Counted from the stretch's first letter, positions 8,193 through 16,060 are shown. The stretch: DNA of 16,766 bases from Lachnospiraceae bacterium (GCA_021204285.1 JAJPZP010000016.1:1-16766); one strand, 5' to 3'. Numbers and translations: made by a program. The notes: a model not told the origin generated them from the letters alone.

Positions 8193-8222
8193 AAAAAATG
8201 GGCTCCTGCTAAGCAGGAGCCC
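8193..8222 (-). terminator. Intrinsic terminator between the HPr-like gene and dnaE
   Basis: A perfect 23-base inverted repeat at 8200-8222 (arms gggctcctgct and agcaggagccc) is followed on the minus strand by one A and six Ts (8198-8193). It begins 16 bases after the HPr-like gene's TGA. The ribosome-binding sequence before dnaE starts 2 bases past the T run, so dnaE has no room for a promoter after it. The structure may act as an attenuator of dnaE-pfkA. Confidence 0.85.
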
Positions 8223-8238
8223 CTCTTTGACACTTCCG

Positions 8239-8472
8239 TCAGCCGTTAATCATAAAGTTCAACAGCTTGTCGATATCCTCTTTCTCATAAGCGACGATCT
8301 CGAGCTCCGGGATCTCACCGTTCGAGAAAATATTTGCGAGTGACACGTACTGGGAAAGCTTCGACTTCAGGTTCAGTCTGTCTCCCTCCCCTGTCACGAT
8401 TTCTACCTTTCCAGCACAGATGTCTACCACTTCTAAAAACTTATTGACGTCTTTAATGTTCTGTACTTTCAT
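8239..8472 (-). CDS. HPr-like small protein lacking the phosphorylatable histidine
   Basis: A 77-codon frame (about 76-77 residues) starting MKVQNIKDVNKF, with GGAG 9 bases before the ATG at 8472. The frame is open further upstream but has no ribosome site there. The order KVEIVTG, then LNLKSKLSQYVSL (33-45), then LEIVAY and a final helix DIDKLLNFM resembles the phosphocarrier HPr: HPr has a strand, then VNLKSIMGVMSL around regulatory Ser46, then a strand and helix. Here Ser37 would match Ser46. The N-terminal HARPA segment with the active His15 is absent, so phosphotransfer is unlikely. B. subtilis Crh, which also lacks His15 but keeps Ser46, is a partial parallel. Lachnospiraceae, as I recall, often carry an HPr-family gene before dnaE-pfkA. 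It has its own promoter and terminator. The fold is inferred by eye; function is unknown. Confidence 0.6.
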   Translation of the reverse strand: MKVQNIKDVNKFLEVVDICAGKVEIVTGEGDRLNLKSKLSQYVSLANIFSNGEIPELEIVAYEKEDIDKLLNFMING

Positions 8473-8506
8473 CTTCTTATTCTCCTTTCTTCTCTCTACG
8501 GCACAC

Positions 8507-8535
8507 ATTATACTCAAAAGTCCTTCGGAATGCAA
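8507..8535 (-). promoter_or_regulatory. Predicted sigma-A promoter for the HPr-like gene
   Basis: TTGCAT (8535-8530) and TATAAT (8512-8507) are separated by 17 bases on the minus strand. The -35 box begins right after the cvfB TAG stop, and the start of transcription would fall about 30 bases before the HPr-like ATG. It could also drive dnaE-pfkA by read-through of the terminator at 8193-8222. Confidence 0.75.
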
Positions 8536-8536
8536 G

Positions 8537-9367
8537 CTATTTTTTCCAGATGCTGTCTTTGGAGAGGTCAATGCGTTCCTCTTTCAGAAGATGGCCCACC
8601 GCGCGCTTGAACGCGTTCTTGCTCATGGAAAATTTTTCTCTGATGATCTCTGACGATGTTCGGTCGGAAAAGGGCATCTCACCTCCATACTCCTCAAGTA
8701 CCTGCATCACACGCTCTGCATCCTGGGAGCTCTGCAGATACGCTTTTTCCCGCAGGCTCAAATCCAGCTTCCCGTCACTCTTCACGCCCGTCACACGCGC
8801 CTCGACGAGATCTCCGATCTTCGCTTCCCCATAAAACTCCCGTTTGGGTATCAGTCCTGACCAGCGATCGTCCACCGCCACGAATGCGCCGAAATTCTCA
8901 CTGATCTGATAAATCGTCCCCTTTACATGATCATCCTTACGATAAGGACTGTCCAGCGAAAGATACTCATAGACATTCATCGTCGCGCACAGGCAGTCGC
9001 TCCGGTCTATATAGAGCGCAACCAGGCATTCCTCCCCGGCCCGCACCTTTCTGGTCTGCTGCCGGAAAGGCAGAAGCAGATCTTTCGCAAGCCCCCAGTC
9101 CAGGAATGCCCCGATCTTCGTGACTTCCTTCACTTTCAACTTCGCAAGTCCCCCCAGTGTAATAAATGGCTCCGTTGTGGTGGCGATCAGACGATCCTGG
9201 GAGTCTTTATATAAGAAGACCTCCAGCTCATCACCGACCCGGGCACCCTCCGGCACCTGTTTTTTCGGAAGCAGTACCCGCTCCTCCGGGTCATCCGACC
9301 GGGCCAGATAGACGCCGAACTCCACCTCTTTTATAATCTCAAGGGACTGTATTTTTCCTAATTCCAT
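8537..9367 (-). CDS. cvfB: CvfB/YitL-type S1-domain RNA-binding protein
   Basis: A 276-residue cytoplasmic protein with several S1-like OB folds and a C-terminal winged helix, the layout of S. aureus CvfB and B. subtilis YitL. The first fold spans about residues 1-65 (LEIIKEVEFGVYLA, VLLPKKQVPEGARVGDELEV). The second spans about 70-130 (VKEVTKIGAFLDWGLAKDLLLP). A third, clear S1 domain runs about 143-207 (KGTIYQISENFGAFVAVDD, GLIPKREF, GDLVEARV, GKLDLSLR). The winged helix is at about 215-276 (SSEIIREKFSMSKNAFKRAVGHLLKE). CvfB affects virulence-factor expression and binds RNA in S. aureus; its role here is inferred. The ATG at 9367 has GGAG 7 bases upstream; a GTG at 9370 is less well spaced. 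It lies 10 bases after the thioesterase stop, so the two are co-transcribed. It ends with TAG; little family sequence would be expected beyond. Confidence 0.87.
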   Translation of the reverse strand: MELGKIQSLEIIKEVEFGVYLARSDDPEERVLLPKKQVPEGARVGDELEVFLYKDSQDRLIATTTEPFITLGGLAKLKVKEVTKIGAFLDWGLAKDLLLPFRQQTRKVRAGEECLVALYIDRSDCLCATMNVYEYLSLDSPYRKDDHVKGTIYQISENFGAFVAVDDRWSGLIPKREFYGEAKIGDLVEARVTGVKSDGKLDLSLREKAYLQSSQDAERVMQVLEEYGGEMPFSDRTSSEIIREKFSMSKNAFKRAVGHLLKEERIDLSKDSIWKK

Positions 9368-9377
9368 CACTTATCTC

Positions 9378-10079
9378 CTAGCGAAATTCTATCACAGCAT
9401 AAGGCTTTCCATCCGGATCATCCAGAGCGATGGTAGCGGTCTGTCCGTTCATGCTCACCTTCGGGCAGATCTGGTCATTCAGCTTTGCAGACTTCCGGTA
9501 TTCCGCCCGCATCTGGTGGATCTGGAAATCTTCCGGCAAATACTCCGCCGCCATCAGCACATACTGACCATTGTTCACGTGATGGTTTACATCCAGCTGA
9601 TGCCTGATCACCAGAAAAGGCTCCTCCTCGCGCATCCCATCGGGAAGTGCGATATGCCCTTCCTCGTACTCCATGGCAAGCTTCGGATCGATCTCATAAG
9701 CCCCGCTCACATCCGCTTCCAGCCTGCAGGGCCGCGCACGCTCCGTATTCATATAGACCCAATAAGAGTCAGCGAAAGCCAGCACCGCTCCCTGCCCGTC
9801 CAGCATACGGAAATTTCTGCTCCCCGTCATTTTCCCGAAAGCGTAGGGCCATGTCTCAACCCGGATGCGTTCCGCCATCTTCGGATAACGATTGATCACA
9901 ATTTTCCAGGAGCTCAGCACCCACATCCGCTTCCGGCTCTCCAGAAAACTCATTCCGACGCCACGATCCTCCGAATGAAAGATGCTGCAATCCTGAAACT
10001 GATTCAGCACACCGATCAGCGTCATCCGCTGATACTGATCCGCCTCCGTCATTCTCACTCTGGTGTCATATCCATACAT
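9378..10079 (-). CDS. Acyl-ACP thioesterase (FatA/FatB family, double hotdog)
   Basis: Hydrolyses acyl-acyl carrier protein to free fatty acid, a side branch of type II fatty-acid synthesis seen in many clostridia. The protein is 233 residues with two hotdog halves. The first half has EADQYQRMTLIGVLNQFQD and the long helix with WVLSSWKIVINRYP; the second has the active-site stretch LDVNHHVNNGQYV, giving Asp163, Asn165 and His167 in the DxNxHVNN pattern. I chose the ATG at 10079 because AAGGAGG lies 8 bases upstream; a start 10 codons earlier has no ribosome site. It is the first gene of a two-gene unit with cvfB and is transcribed divergently from the plus-strand PBP. The stop TAG overlaps the cvfB ribosome site (CTAGGAG) and is one of only three CTAG tetramers I found. 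If that TAG were CAG, the protein would gain 14 residues before a TGA. Confidence 0.85.
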   Translation of the reverse strand: MYGYDTRVRMTEADQYQRMTLIGVLNQFQDCSIFHSEDRGVGMSFLESRKRMWVLSSWKIVINRYPKMAERIRVETWPYAFGKMTGSRNFRMLDGQGAVLAFADSYWVYMNTERARPCRLEADVSGAYEIDPKLAMEYEEGHIALPDGMREEEPFLVIRHQLDVNHHVNNGQYVLMAAEYLPEDFQIHQMRAEYRKSAKLNDQICPKVSMNGQTATIALDDPDGKPYAVIEFR

Positions 10080-10115
10080 GTAACGCGCCTCCTTACGGGC
10101 AATGCCCATGCGAAC

Positions 10116-10121
10116 ATTATA
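10116..10121 (-). promoter_or_regulatory. Predicted -10 box for thioesterase-cvfB
   Basis: TATAAT reads on the minus strand within AAAAGTATAATG, about 37 bases before the thioesterase ATG. No convincing -35 box sits at 16-18 bases (the best is TGGCTT), so strength is uncertain. Confidence 0.5.
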
Positions 10122-10151
10122 CTTTTAATTTCACAAAAAAGCCACCCTTTC

Positions 10152-10180
10152 TTGTCTCTTTCCGGCAATCCCTGTATAAT
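10152..10180 (+). promoter_or_regulatory. Predicted sigma-A promoter for the plus-strand PBP
   Basis: TTGTCT (10152-10157) and TATAAT (10175-10180) are separated by 17 bases. The PBP ATG lies 35 bases past the -10 box with GAGGAA 6 bases before it. This promoter and the divergent thioesterase -10 box lie within about 65 bases, so a regulator bound here could affect both units. Confidence 0.8.
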
Positions 10181-10215
10181 AGAATATAAAGTAATCATTT
10201 TACGAGGAACCATCC

Positions 10216-12132
10216 ATGAGCAAAAAACGTAAAAAGAGAAAAACACGGAGCGATATGTACACATTTTTCTTCCGGCTGACGCAGGTGACCATGCTCTGCA
10301 TTTTCATCAGCGTCTGTTTTCTGATCTACAAGACGGGCTATGTACAGACCGTTATCCAACTCTATCAGGAAGCGCAGGAGATCACCCAAACCTCCTCGGC
10401 GGCAGACTTCCAGACGGACCAGCAGGGTGAAGTATACGACACGGACGGAAATACCATCGCACTGCTGCGCAATGACCGCAACATCATCTATCTTACTTCT
10501 GATGAGATCCCCGATTATGTGAAGGAAGCCTTTGTAAGCATTGAGGATAAACGCTTCTATCAGCACAGCGGCTTCGACCTGATCGGCATCTTCCGCGCTG
10601 TTGGCTCCCTGATTTCAAGCGGTGACATCTCCCAGGGCGGCAGCACCATCACCCAGCAGCTCGCCAGGAACGTCTATCTGACCCACACGGTAAGCTGGGA
10701 ACGTAAAGTGGAAGAGATTTTCATCGCCGTCGCTCTGGAAAAGATATACACAAAAGACGAAATCCTCGAATTTTACATTAATAATATTTATTTTGGCAAT
10801 AGCTATTATGGTATCGAAGCTGCAAGTCAGGGTTATTTCAGCAGGAGCGTGAATGAGCTGAGTCTGTCCGAAATTGCTTTTCTCTGTGCGATCGTCAACA
10901 ATCCGACTTACTACGATCCGCTCACAAACAGGGAAAACACCGTATCGCGACGTGATCTGATTCTGGAAAGCATGCTGGATAACGGCGCGATCAGCGAAAG
11001 TGAATATACCTCAGCCGTCGCAGAAACGATCACGCTCGACACAAGCTCCCCTCAGTATACGCGTACCTGGGCGCATACCTATATCTATTACTGTGCGACC
11101 CTGGCGCTCATGGATGCAACCGGCGAGGATTACGAGACCTGCAATGAACTGCTCTACACAGGCGGCTACCGGATTTACACCTCTATCGACATGGACGCCC
11201 AGGCACTTCTGCAAAATACTGTGGACGAGACGCTTAAAGATTACAATACGATGGACACCAACGGCACCTACGCCCTGCAGGCCGCTGCCGTGACGATCGA
11301 TAACGATACCGGCCTGGTGGCCGCAATCGTTGGCGGACGATCACAGGACGATATTTCTGTGGATTACAACCGCGCTTACTTAAGCTTCCGGCAGCCCAGC
11401 AGCTCAATCAAGCCGCTGATCGTCTATACCCCCGCCCTGGAACGGGGGTACACAGCCTCCAGTACGGTTGATGACTCGAAGGAGGAGGACGGTCCCTCCA
11501 ATTCCGGCAATTCCTACGCCGGCATGATCTCACTGAGAACGGCTGTGGAACAATCGAAAAACACAGTCGCTTACAAGTTGTTTCGCGAACTGACGCCGGA
11601 AGTCGGACTTTCTTATCTGCTTGATATGAATTTTTCCTCGATTGAGGAAGAGGATTATACACTGGCCGCCGCGCTCGGTGGCCTGACGACCGGTGTCAGC
11701 ACCCTCGAGATGACTGCCGCCTACGCCACTCTGGCGAATGAAGGCATCTATCGCCTGCCGACCTGTGTCACGATGATCACTGACATGGATGGAAATATCA
11801 TTGCCCTGCCGGATCAGGACGAACATCAGGTCTACGAATCCGATGCCGCACACGAAATGACGGATATTCTGGAAGGCATCCTGACACGCGGCACCGGAAA
11901 GGGCAACGCGATCGAGGGGATGCCCTGTGCAGGAAAGACCGGCACGACCAACGACAATCTGGACGGCTGGTTCATCGGTTACACCGCATACTATACGACC
12001 GGGGTCTGGGTCGGCTTCGACTCGCCGCGCAGTGACAGCGCGCTGTCCGGAGCCAGCTATCCACTTTCTATCTGGAACAGTTACATGACAGAACTGCATG
12101 AAGGACTGGAGTCAAAGGAACTCAATGACTGA
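10216..12132 (+). CDS. Class A penicillin-binding protein (bifunctional glycosyltransferase/transpeptidase)
   Basis: Polymerises lipid II and cross-links peptidoglycan at the outer face of the membrane. It has 638 residues, short for the class. A basic cytoplasmic tail (KKRKKRKTR) precedes one membrane segment at about 16-38. The GT51 domain shows IEDKRFYQHSGFD (109-121, catalytic Glu110), GGSTITQQLARN (141-152), EEIFIAVALEKIYTKDEILE, and YFGNSYYGIEAASQGYF. The transpeptidase domain shows SSIK (396-399, catalytic Ser396), SKN (447-449) and KTGTT (574-578). There is almost no C-terminal extension. The ATG at 10216 has GAGGAA 6 bases upstream. It is the only plus-strand gene, between two minus-strand units, and ends 5 bases from the stop of the other PBP. 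The exact PBP1 subtype cannot be named from motifs alone. Confidence 0.94.
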   Translation: MSKKRKKRKTRSDMYTFFFRLTQVTMLCIFISVCFLIYKTGYVQTVIQLYQEAQEITQTSSAADFQTDQQGEVYDTDGNTIALLRNDRNIIYLTSDEIPDYVKEAFVSIEDKRFYQHSGFDLIGIFRAVGSLISSGDISQGGSTITQQLARNVYLTHTVSWERKVEEIFIAVALEKIYTKDEILEFYINNIYFGNSYYGIEAASQGYFSRSVNELSLSEIAFLCAIVNNPTYYDPLTNRENTVSRRDLILESMLDNGAISESEYTSAVAETITLDTSSPQYTRTWAHTYIYYCATLALMDATGEDYETCNELLYTGGYRIYTSIDMDAQALLQNTVDETLKDYNTMDTNGTYALQAAAVTIDNDTGLVAAIVGGRSQDDISVDYNRAYLSFRQPSSSIKPLIVYTPALERGYTASSTVDDSKEEDGPSNSGNSYAGMISLRTAVEQSKNTVAYKLFRELTPEVGLSYLLDMNFSSIEEEDYTLAAALGGLTTGVSTLEMTAAYATLANEGIYRLPTCVTMITDMDGNIIALPDQDEHQVYESDAAHEMTDILEGILTRGTGKGNAIEGMPCAGKTGTTNDNLDGWFIGYTAYYTTGVWVGFDSPRSDSALSGASYPLSIWNSYMTELHEGLESKELND

Positions 12133-12137
12133 GTCCC

Positions 12138-14828
12138 TTAACCTCCTGTATCCTCCGTATCCCCTGTTGTCTCCGTCTCTCCGGCGGAAACATCACCCGT
12201 ATCTTCCGTGACCGTCACCGACGCCGCGCCAGTCTGTTCATAAATACTGGGCACATAGACGCCGCCCGTATGCACCGTACAGGTGGCGGAGGCCAGATCA
12301 GCGCTGATACCATATGCCGTATCCAGGGTAGTTGCCTCGGCAACTCCTTCCTGCATGGCCGGCAGCAGCACCTTCACCTGAATCGCCTGATTCGGGCAGG
12401 ACTCCGTCGCCAGAAGTCCCGTGTCCGCGCAGATATTGACCGCCACATGGACATCACAGGTCTCCGTCGGCTCGGTTCCTTCCACAAAATATTCGTTTAT
12501 GACAATACCAGAGCGGCCATCGCAGTCGCATAAGCCTGCGACCGCCAGCTTGCCTGACTTCGAACAGATCGTGCACTGTACAATGCCGTCCGGCATCTCA
12601 AAATCCTTATTCTCCAGATTCAGATGAATCCGGGTCATAATCTTGGACCAGAGCTTCTTGTGGTAGCTCGTCTCTCCATTGGAACTACTGAGCTCATGCT
12701 TATAGCCATTGTTGTCATATCCGGTCCAGATACCCGCTGTATAATAAGGCGACATACCAACGAACCATACGTCACGGTTCTCTGAAGTCGTACCGGACTT
12801 TCCGGCAACTGTCATTCCACTGACATTCGCTGCACTGGACGTGCCACCCGTTCCCGTGATAACATCTTTCATACAGTCGATCAGCAGCCAGGCGTTCTGC
12901 TCGGAGATCACCTGCGTAGTCTCCTCCTCGTTGTCAAGGATGACATTGCCGTCATTGTCCACGACCTTCGTGTAGAGCCGCGGTTTGATGTATTCTCCGC
13001 CATTGGCAACAGCCGCATAGGCCGCCGTCAGCTCCAGGTTCGACACGCCGTTCGTCAGGCCACCGAGCGCCGTCGCCTGCCCGTAATCGTTATTGGAACC
13101 CTCGAGCTGCAGACTTGTAAATCCGAATTTTAACAGATAATCGATCGCCACCGTCGGAGTCACATCCGTGATCGTCTTGACCGCCATAATGTTCATCGAA
13201 CGGGTAATCGCTTCACGCAGCGTTGTCCAGCCGCGATACTGCGTCGAAGTATCCCAGTTGCTGACAAGGCGGCCGGTCGTCCCGTTTTCTGTGTAGGCGA
13301 AGGGGCCATCGTACTGCGTCGTCCCCGGACCATAGCCAAGCTCCTCGAAAGCCGGCGCATAGGCTGCCACAATCTTGAAAGTAGACCCCGGGTTCCTGAG
13401 GGAATCCGTCGCGCGATTCAGCGTTTTATTTGCCGTCTTTTCCCCGCGTCCGCCAATCATCGCCACGACCTCGCCGGTGCTCTGATCCATAATAACCATC
13501 GATGCCTGCGGCTGAATCACCATGTAGCAACTCTCATATACCGTGTCACTGTCCTTGATGCCAAGCGTTGCAACATACTCATCGATCGCAGCCTGTGCCT
13601 CCTCCTCGGAGTCATACAGCGGTTCATAGCCGGAATCGCTCTCTTTAAAATAGGCGTACAGCATTTCCTGGCTGTAATTTGTCGTCGTGCCGTCCTCTTC
13701 TACAACCGTCAGCGCCCACTCAAGCGCCACCTTGGAACCGGATGGGAAATTATCCTCATCCGCGAACTCCTCATCCAGAATTGCCTGGATATCCGGATCC
13801 TGCGTCGTATAGATCTTAAGCCCACTGCTGTAGAGCGCGTTTGACGCCTGCTCCTCCGTGTAACCGGCCTTTTCTACCAGATCTTCTTCTACCTGATCGA
13901 TCACCGCGTCCACAAAATAGGAATAAACTGTGCTTGTAGACTCTGTCTCCTCATTCGTCTCCTTGATCCGGGAATAGACGTCATCCTCAAGCGCTTCCTC
14001 ATACTCGCTCTGCGTAATATATCCCTGTTCATACATATTTTTCAGCACAAGAGCACGGCGTTCCTTATTGGCCTCCGGATGAGTGATCGGATTATACTCC
14101 GTCGGGCTCTTCGTGATCGCCGCAAGCACCGCCGCCTCCGAAATCGTCAGCTCACTGACGGATTTTCCAAAATAACGGTTCGCAGCTGCCTGCACACCCA
14201 GCGTATTCTGTCCCAGATTGATCGTATTCAGATAACTCTCAAGGATCTCGTCCTTCGTCATAATCTGTTCCAGCTCTATAGCCAGATATTGCTCCTGCAG
14301 CTTTCGTTCGATCTTGTCGAGCATCGTATCCTCAGACATGAAATCAAACACATTATTCTTCAGAAGCTGCTGCGTGATCGTACTTGCTCCCTGCGTGGTC
14401 TGAAATCCACTGGAAACCCAGGTGACACCCGCACGGATGATACCCTGCAGATCGATACCGTTATGCTCATAAAAGCGCTCGTCCTCGATCGCGATAAACG
14501 CATGCTGCACATGTTCCGGGATGTTTTCAATCTTCACGTAGGTACGATTGGTACCCTCCGCAATCAGCTCCGCAATCTTATTTCCTTCCGCATCGTAAAC
14601 AACAGATTTATATCCCCGCGGAATTACGCTCGCGCTCGTAATATCCGGCGCATTCTCCATGACGCCCCGGATTACGCCGACACCGGCGCACACGCCCGCC
14701 ACACCCAGACAGATAACCAGCACCAGCATTGTTTTCAAAAATACAACACCCAGCTTCTTTCCCATCCGTATGCGTCTGGAACGCAGCGCAGATTTCTTTT
14801 TCGAGGTGCCCTTTTTACTGTAATTCAT
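12138..14828 (-). CDS. Large class A penicillin-binding protein (PBP1A-type)
   Basis: Bifunctional peptidoglycan synthase, 896 residues. A basic N-terminus (residues 1-26) is followed by a membrane segment at about 27-52. GT51 motifs are IEDERFYEHNGID (114-126, catalytic Glu115), GASTITQQLLKN (147-158), KLQEQYLAIELEQIMTKDEILE, and LGVQAAANRYFGKS. Transpeptidase motifs are STFK (482-485, Ser482), SMN (544-546) and KSGTT (677-681), with Ser in place of the usual Thr. A Cys-containing stretch (CTICSKSGKLAVAGLCDCDG) follows the transpeptidase and the last 25 residues are rich in Thr, Glu, Asp and Gly. I chose the ATG at 14828 because AAGGAGG lies 7 bases upstream; a TTG two codons earlier is too close to it. 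It starts 35 bases after the ctpA stop, suggesting one unit with ctpA and the M23 gene. Confidence 0.94.
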   Translation of the reverse strand: MNYSKKGTSKKKSALRSRRIRMGKKLGVVFLKTMLVLVICLGVAGVCAGVGVIRGVMENAPDITSASVIPRGYKSVVYDAEGNKIAELIAEGTNRTYVKIENIPEHVQHAFIAIEDERFYEHNGIDLQGIIRAGVTWVSSGFQTTQGASTITQQLLKNNVFDFMSEDTMLDKIERKLQEQYLAIELEQIMTKDEILESYLNTINLGQNTLGVQAAANRYFGKSVSELTISEAAVLAAITKSPTEYNPITHPEANKERRALVLKNMYEQGYITQSEYEEALEDDVYSRIKETNEETESTSTVYSYFVDAVIDQVEEDLVEKAGYTEEQASNALYSSGLKIYTTQDPDIQAILDEEFADEDNFPSGSKVALEWALTVVEEDGTTTNYSQEMLYAYFKESDSGYEPLYDSEEEAQAAIDEYVATLGIKDSDTVYESCYMVIQPQASMVIMDQSTGEVVAMIGGRGEKTANKTLNRATDSLRNPGSTFKIVAAYAPAFEELGYGPGTTQYDGPFAYTENGTTGRLVSNWDTSTQYRGWTTLREAITRSMNIMAVKTITDVTPTVAIDYLLKFGFTSLQLEGSNNDYGQATALGGLTNGVSNLELTAAYAAVANGGEYIKPRLYTKVVDNDGNVILDNEEETTQVISEQNAWLLIDCMKDVITGTGGTSSAANVSGMTVAGKSGTTSENRDVWFVGMSPYYTAGIWTGYDNNGYKHELSSSNGETSYHKKLWSKIMTRIHLNLENKDFEMPDGIVQCTICSKSGKLAVAGLCDCDGRSGIVINEYFVEGTEPTETCDVHVAVNICADTGLLATESCPNQAIQVKVLLPAMQEGVAEATTLDTAYGISADLASATCTVHTGGVYVPSIYEQTGAASVTVTEDTGDVSAGETETTGDTEDTGG

Positions 14829-14863
14829 CGTCAAACCTCCTTATGTTTCCTTCGAACAACAGG

Positions 14864-16060
14864 TCACTTTAACACCTCAATCGCCCTCTGTAACTGGTTG
14901 TCTTCCTCATTCTGCGTATCCGCCTCCAGGACAATATCCGGGGTAATGCCCACTTCATGGATATTATTGCCGGACGGCGTATAATATCTTGAAACTGTAA
15001 TTTTAATCGCGGAACCGTCGCTGAGTGGAATCAGACTCTGCACAATTCCCTTGCCATAGGTCTGTGTCCCGATCAGCGTTCCCACACCATAATCCTGAAT
15101 TGCACCTGCAAAAATCTCCGAAGCACTCGCGGTATTGCCATTCACGAGAATGACCATCTCCCCGTCAAAATAATTCTCAGCATCAGAATACTCTTCTTCC
15201 CTGTTTCCGTATTTGTCCTCCGTATAGACAATCAAGCCCTCCGGAAGCAGGGAATCCAGAATTGTGCAGGTCACATCAACAAGACCGCCTCCATTGTCCC
15301 TGAGATCGATGATCAGGCTTTCCATACCCTGAGACCCGAGATCTTCCAGTGCGCTCGCAAACTGCTCATCCGTCACGTCATCAAACTCCGTGATCGCGAT
15401 ATAGCCGATCGCATCTTCCAGCATCTCATACTCGACAGTCGGAACCTCGATACTGGCACGGGTGATTGTCATCTCGAGCACCTCGCTTCCACGAACTATG
15501 CTGATATTTACATCTGTACCTTCCTCACCCTTCAGGTCTACAACTACAAGGCTGAGGTCAATACCTGTGACTTCCTCCCCTTCCACCATGTAAAGGATAT
15601 CGTCCGCCTGCAGTCCGGCCGATTCCGCGGGCGAACCCTCAAAGGTACTCACCACCGTGATGAGGCCCGTGCTGTAATCCTGCTGCAGCGTAGCTCCAAT
15701 TCCGCTGTAGCTCCCGCTGGAGCTCTCAAGAAAGCTCGCATATTCCTCCGCCGTATAATAGCAGGTGTAGGGATCACCAAGGCCGTCCATCATGCCCTTG
15801 TAAATACTCTCCTCCACATCCTCCTCGTCATAATCAAACAGATAGTAGGCATCAATATAACTCTGCAGCTCCTCCATCTTTTCTGCCAGCTGACTCTCCG
15901 ATGAGTCGGAAGACGTCGAGCCGGAGCTCAGGCCTGCAAGCCCAAGCCGGACGAGAAGAGACGAGGCTCCGCAACCGCCTAAAAACATCACCATGACGCA
16001 CAAAAGGGCTACGCACACCAGCCCTTTTCCGAAGGAATGACTTCCCCGATTTTTTTTCAT
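14864..16060 (-). CDS. CtpA/CtpB-type carboxy-terminal processing protease (S41) with a lipobox
   Basis: Secreted serine protease of family S41, 398 residues. The signal sequence (MKKNRGSHSFGKG plus a hydrophobic stretch at 14-28) ends in FLGGC, a lipobox with Cys30, so it is probably a lipoprotein anchored to the outer face of the membrane. A Ser-rich linker follows (about 44-56). The PDZ domain is at about 118-190 (SGIGATL, AESAGLQADDILYMVEG). The protease domain shows DLRDNGGG (252-259), NTASASEIFAGA (309-320) with catalytic Ser312, and TYGKGIVQ (334-341) with Lys337 and Gln341, matching the Ser/Lys/Gln spacing of B. subtilis CtpB. GAGGAG lies 9 bases before the chosen ATG at 16060. It sits between an M23 hydrolase and a PBP, so a role in processing wall enzymes is plausible. 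CtpB itself acts in sporulation signalling; that role here is not shown. Confidence 0.92.
   Translation of the reverse strand: MKKNRGSHSFGKGLVCVALLCVMVMFLGGCGASSLLVRLGLAGLSSGSTSSDSSESQLAEKMEELQSYIDAYYLFDYDEEDVEESIYKGMMDGLGDPYTCYYTAEEYASFLESSSGSYSGIGATLQQDYSTGLITVVSTFEGSPAESAGLQADDILYMVEGEEVTGIDLSLVVVDLKGEEGTDVNISIVRGSEVLEMTITRASIEVPTVEYEMLEDAIGYIAITEFDDVTDEQFASALEDLGSQGMESLIIDLRDNGGGLVDVTCTILDSLLPEGLIVYTEDKYGNREEEYSDAENYFDGEMVILVNGNTASASEIFAGAIQDYGVGTLIGTQTYGKGIVQSLIPLSDGSAIKITVSRYYTPSGNNIHEVGITPDIVLEADTQNEEDNQLQRAIEVLK

Noticed and set aside
8537..9380. Full reassignment of TAG to a sense codon in this genome
   Set aside because: cvfB and the thioesterase both seem to end normally at TAG, cvfB with a promoter right after it. 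At most TAG would be ambiguous.
12794..12802. KSG instead of KTG in the large PBP as loss of transpeptidase function
   Set aside because: KSG occurs in active PBPs and the Ser and SxN motifs are intact.
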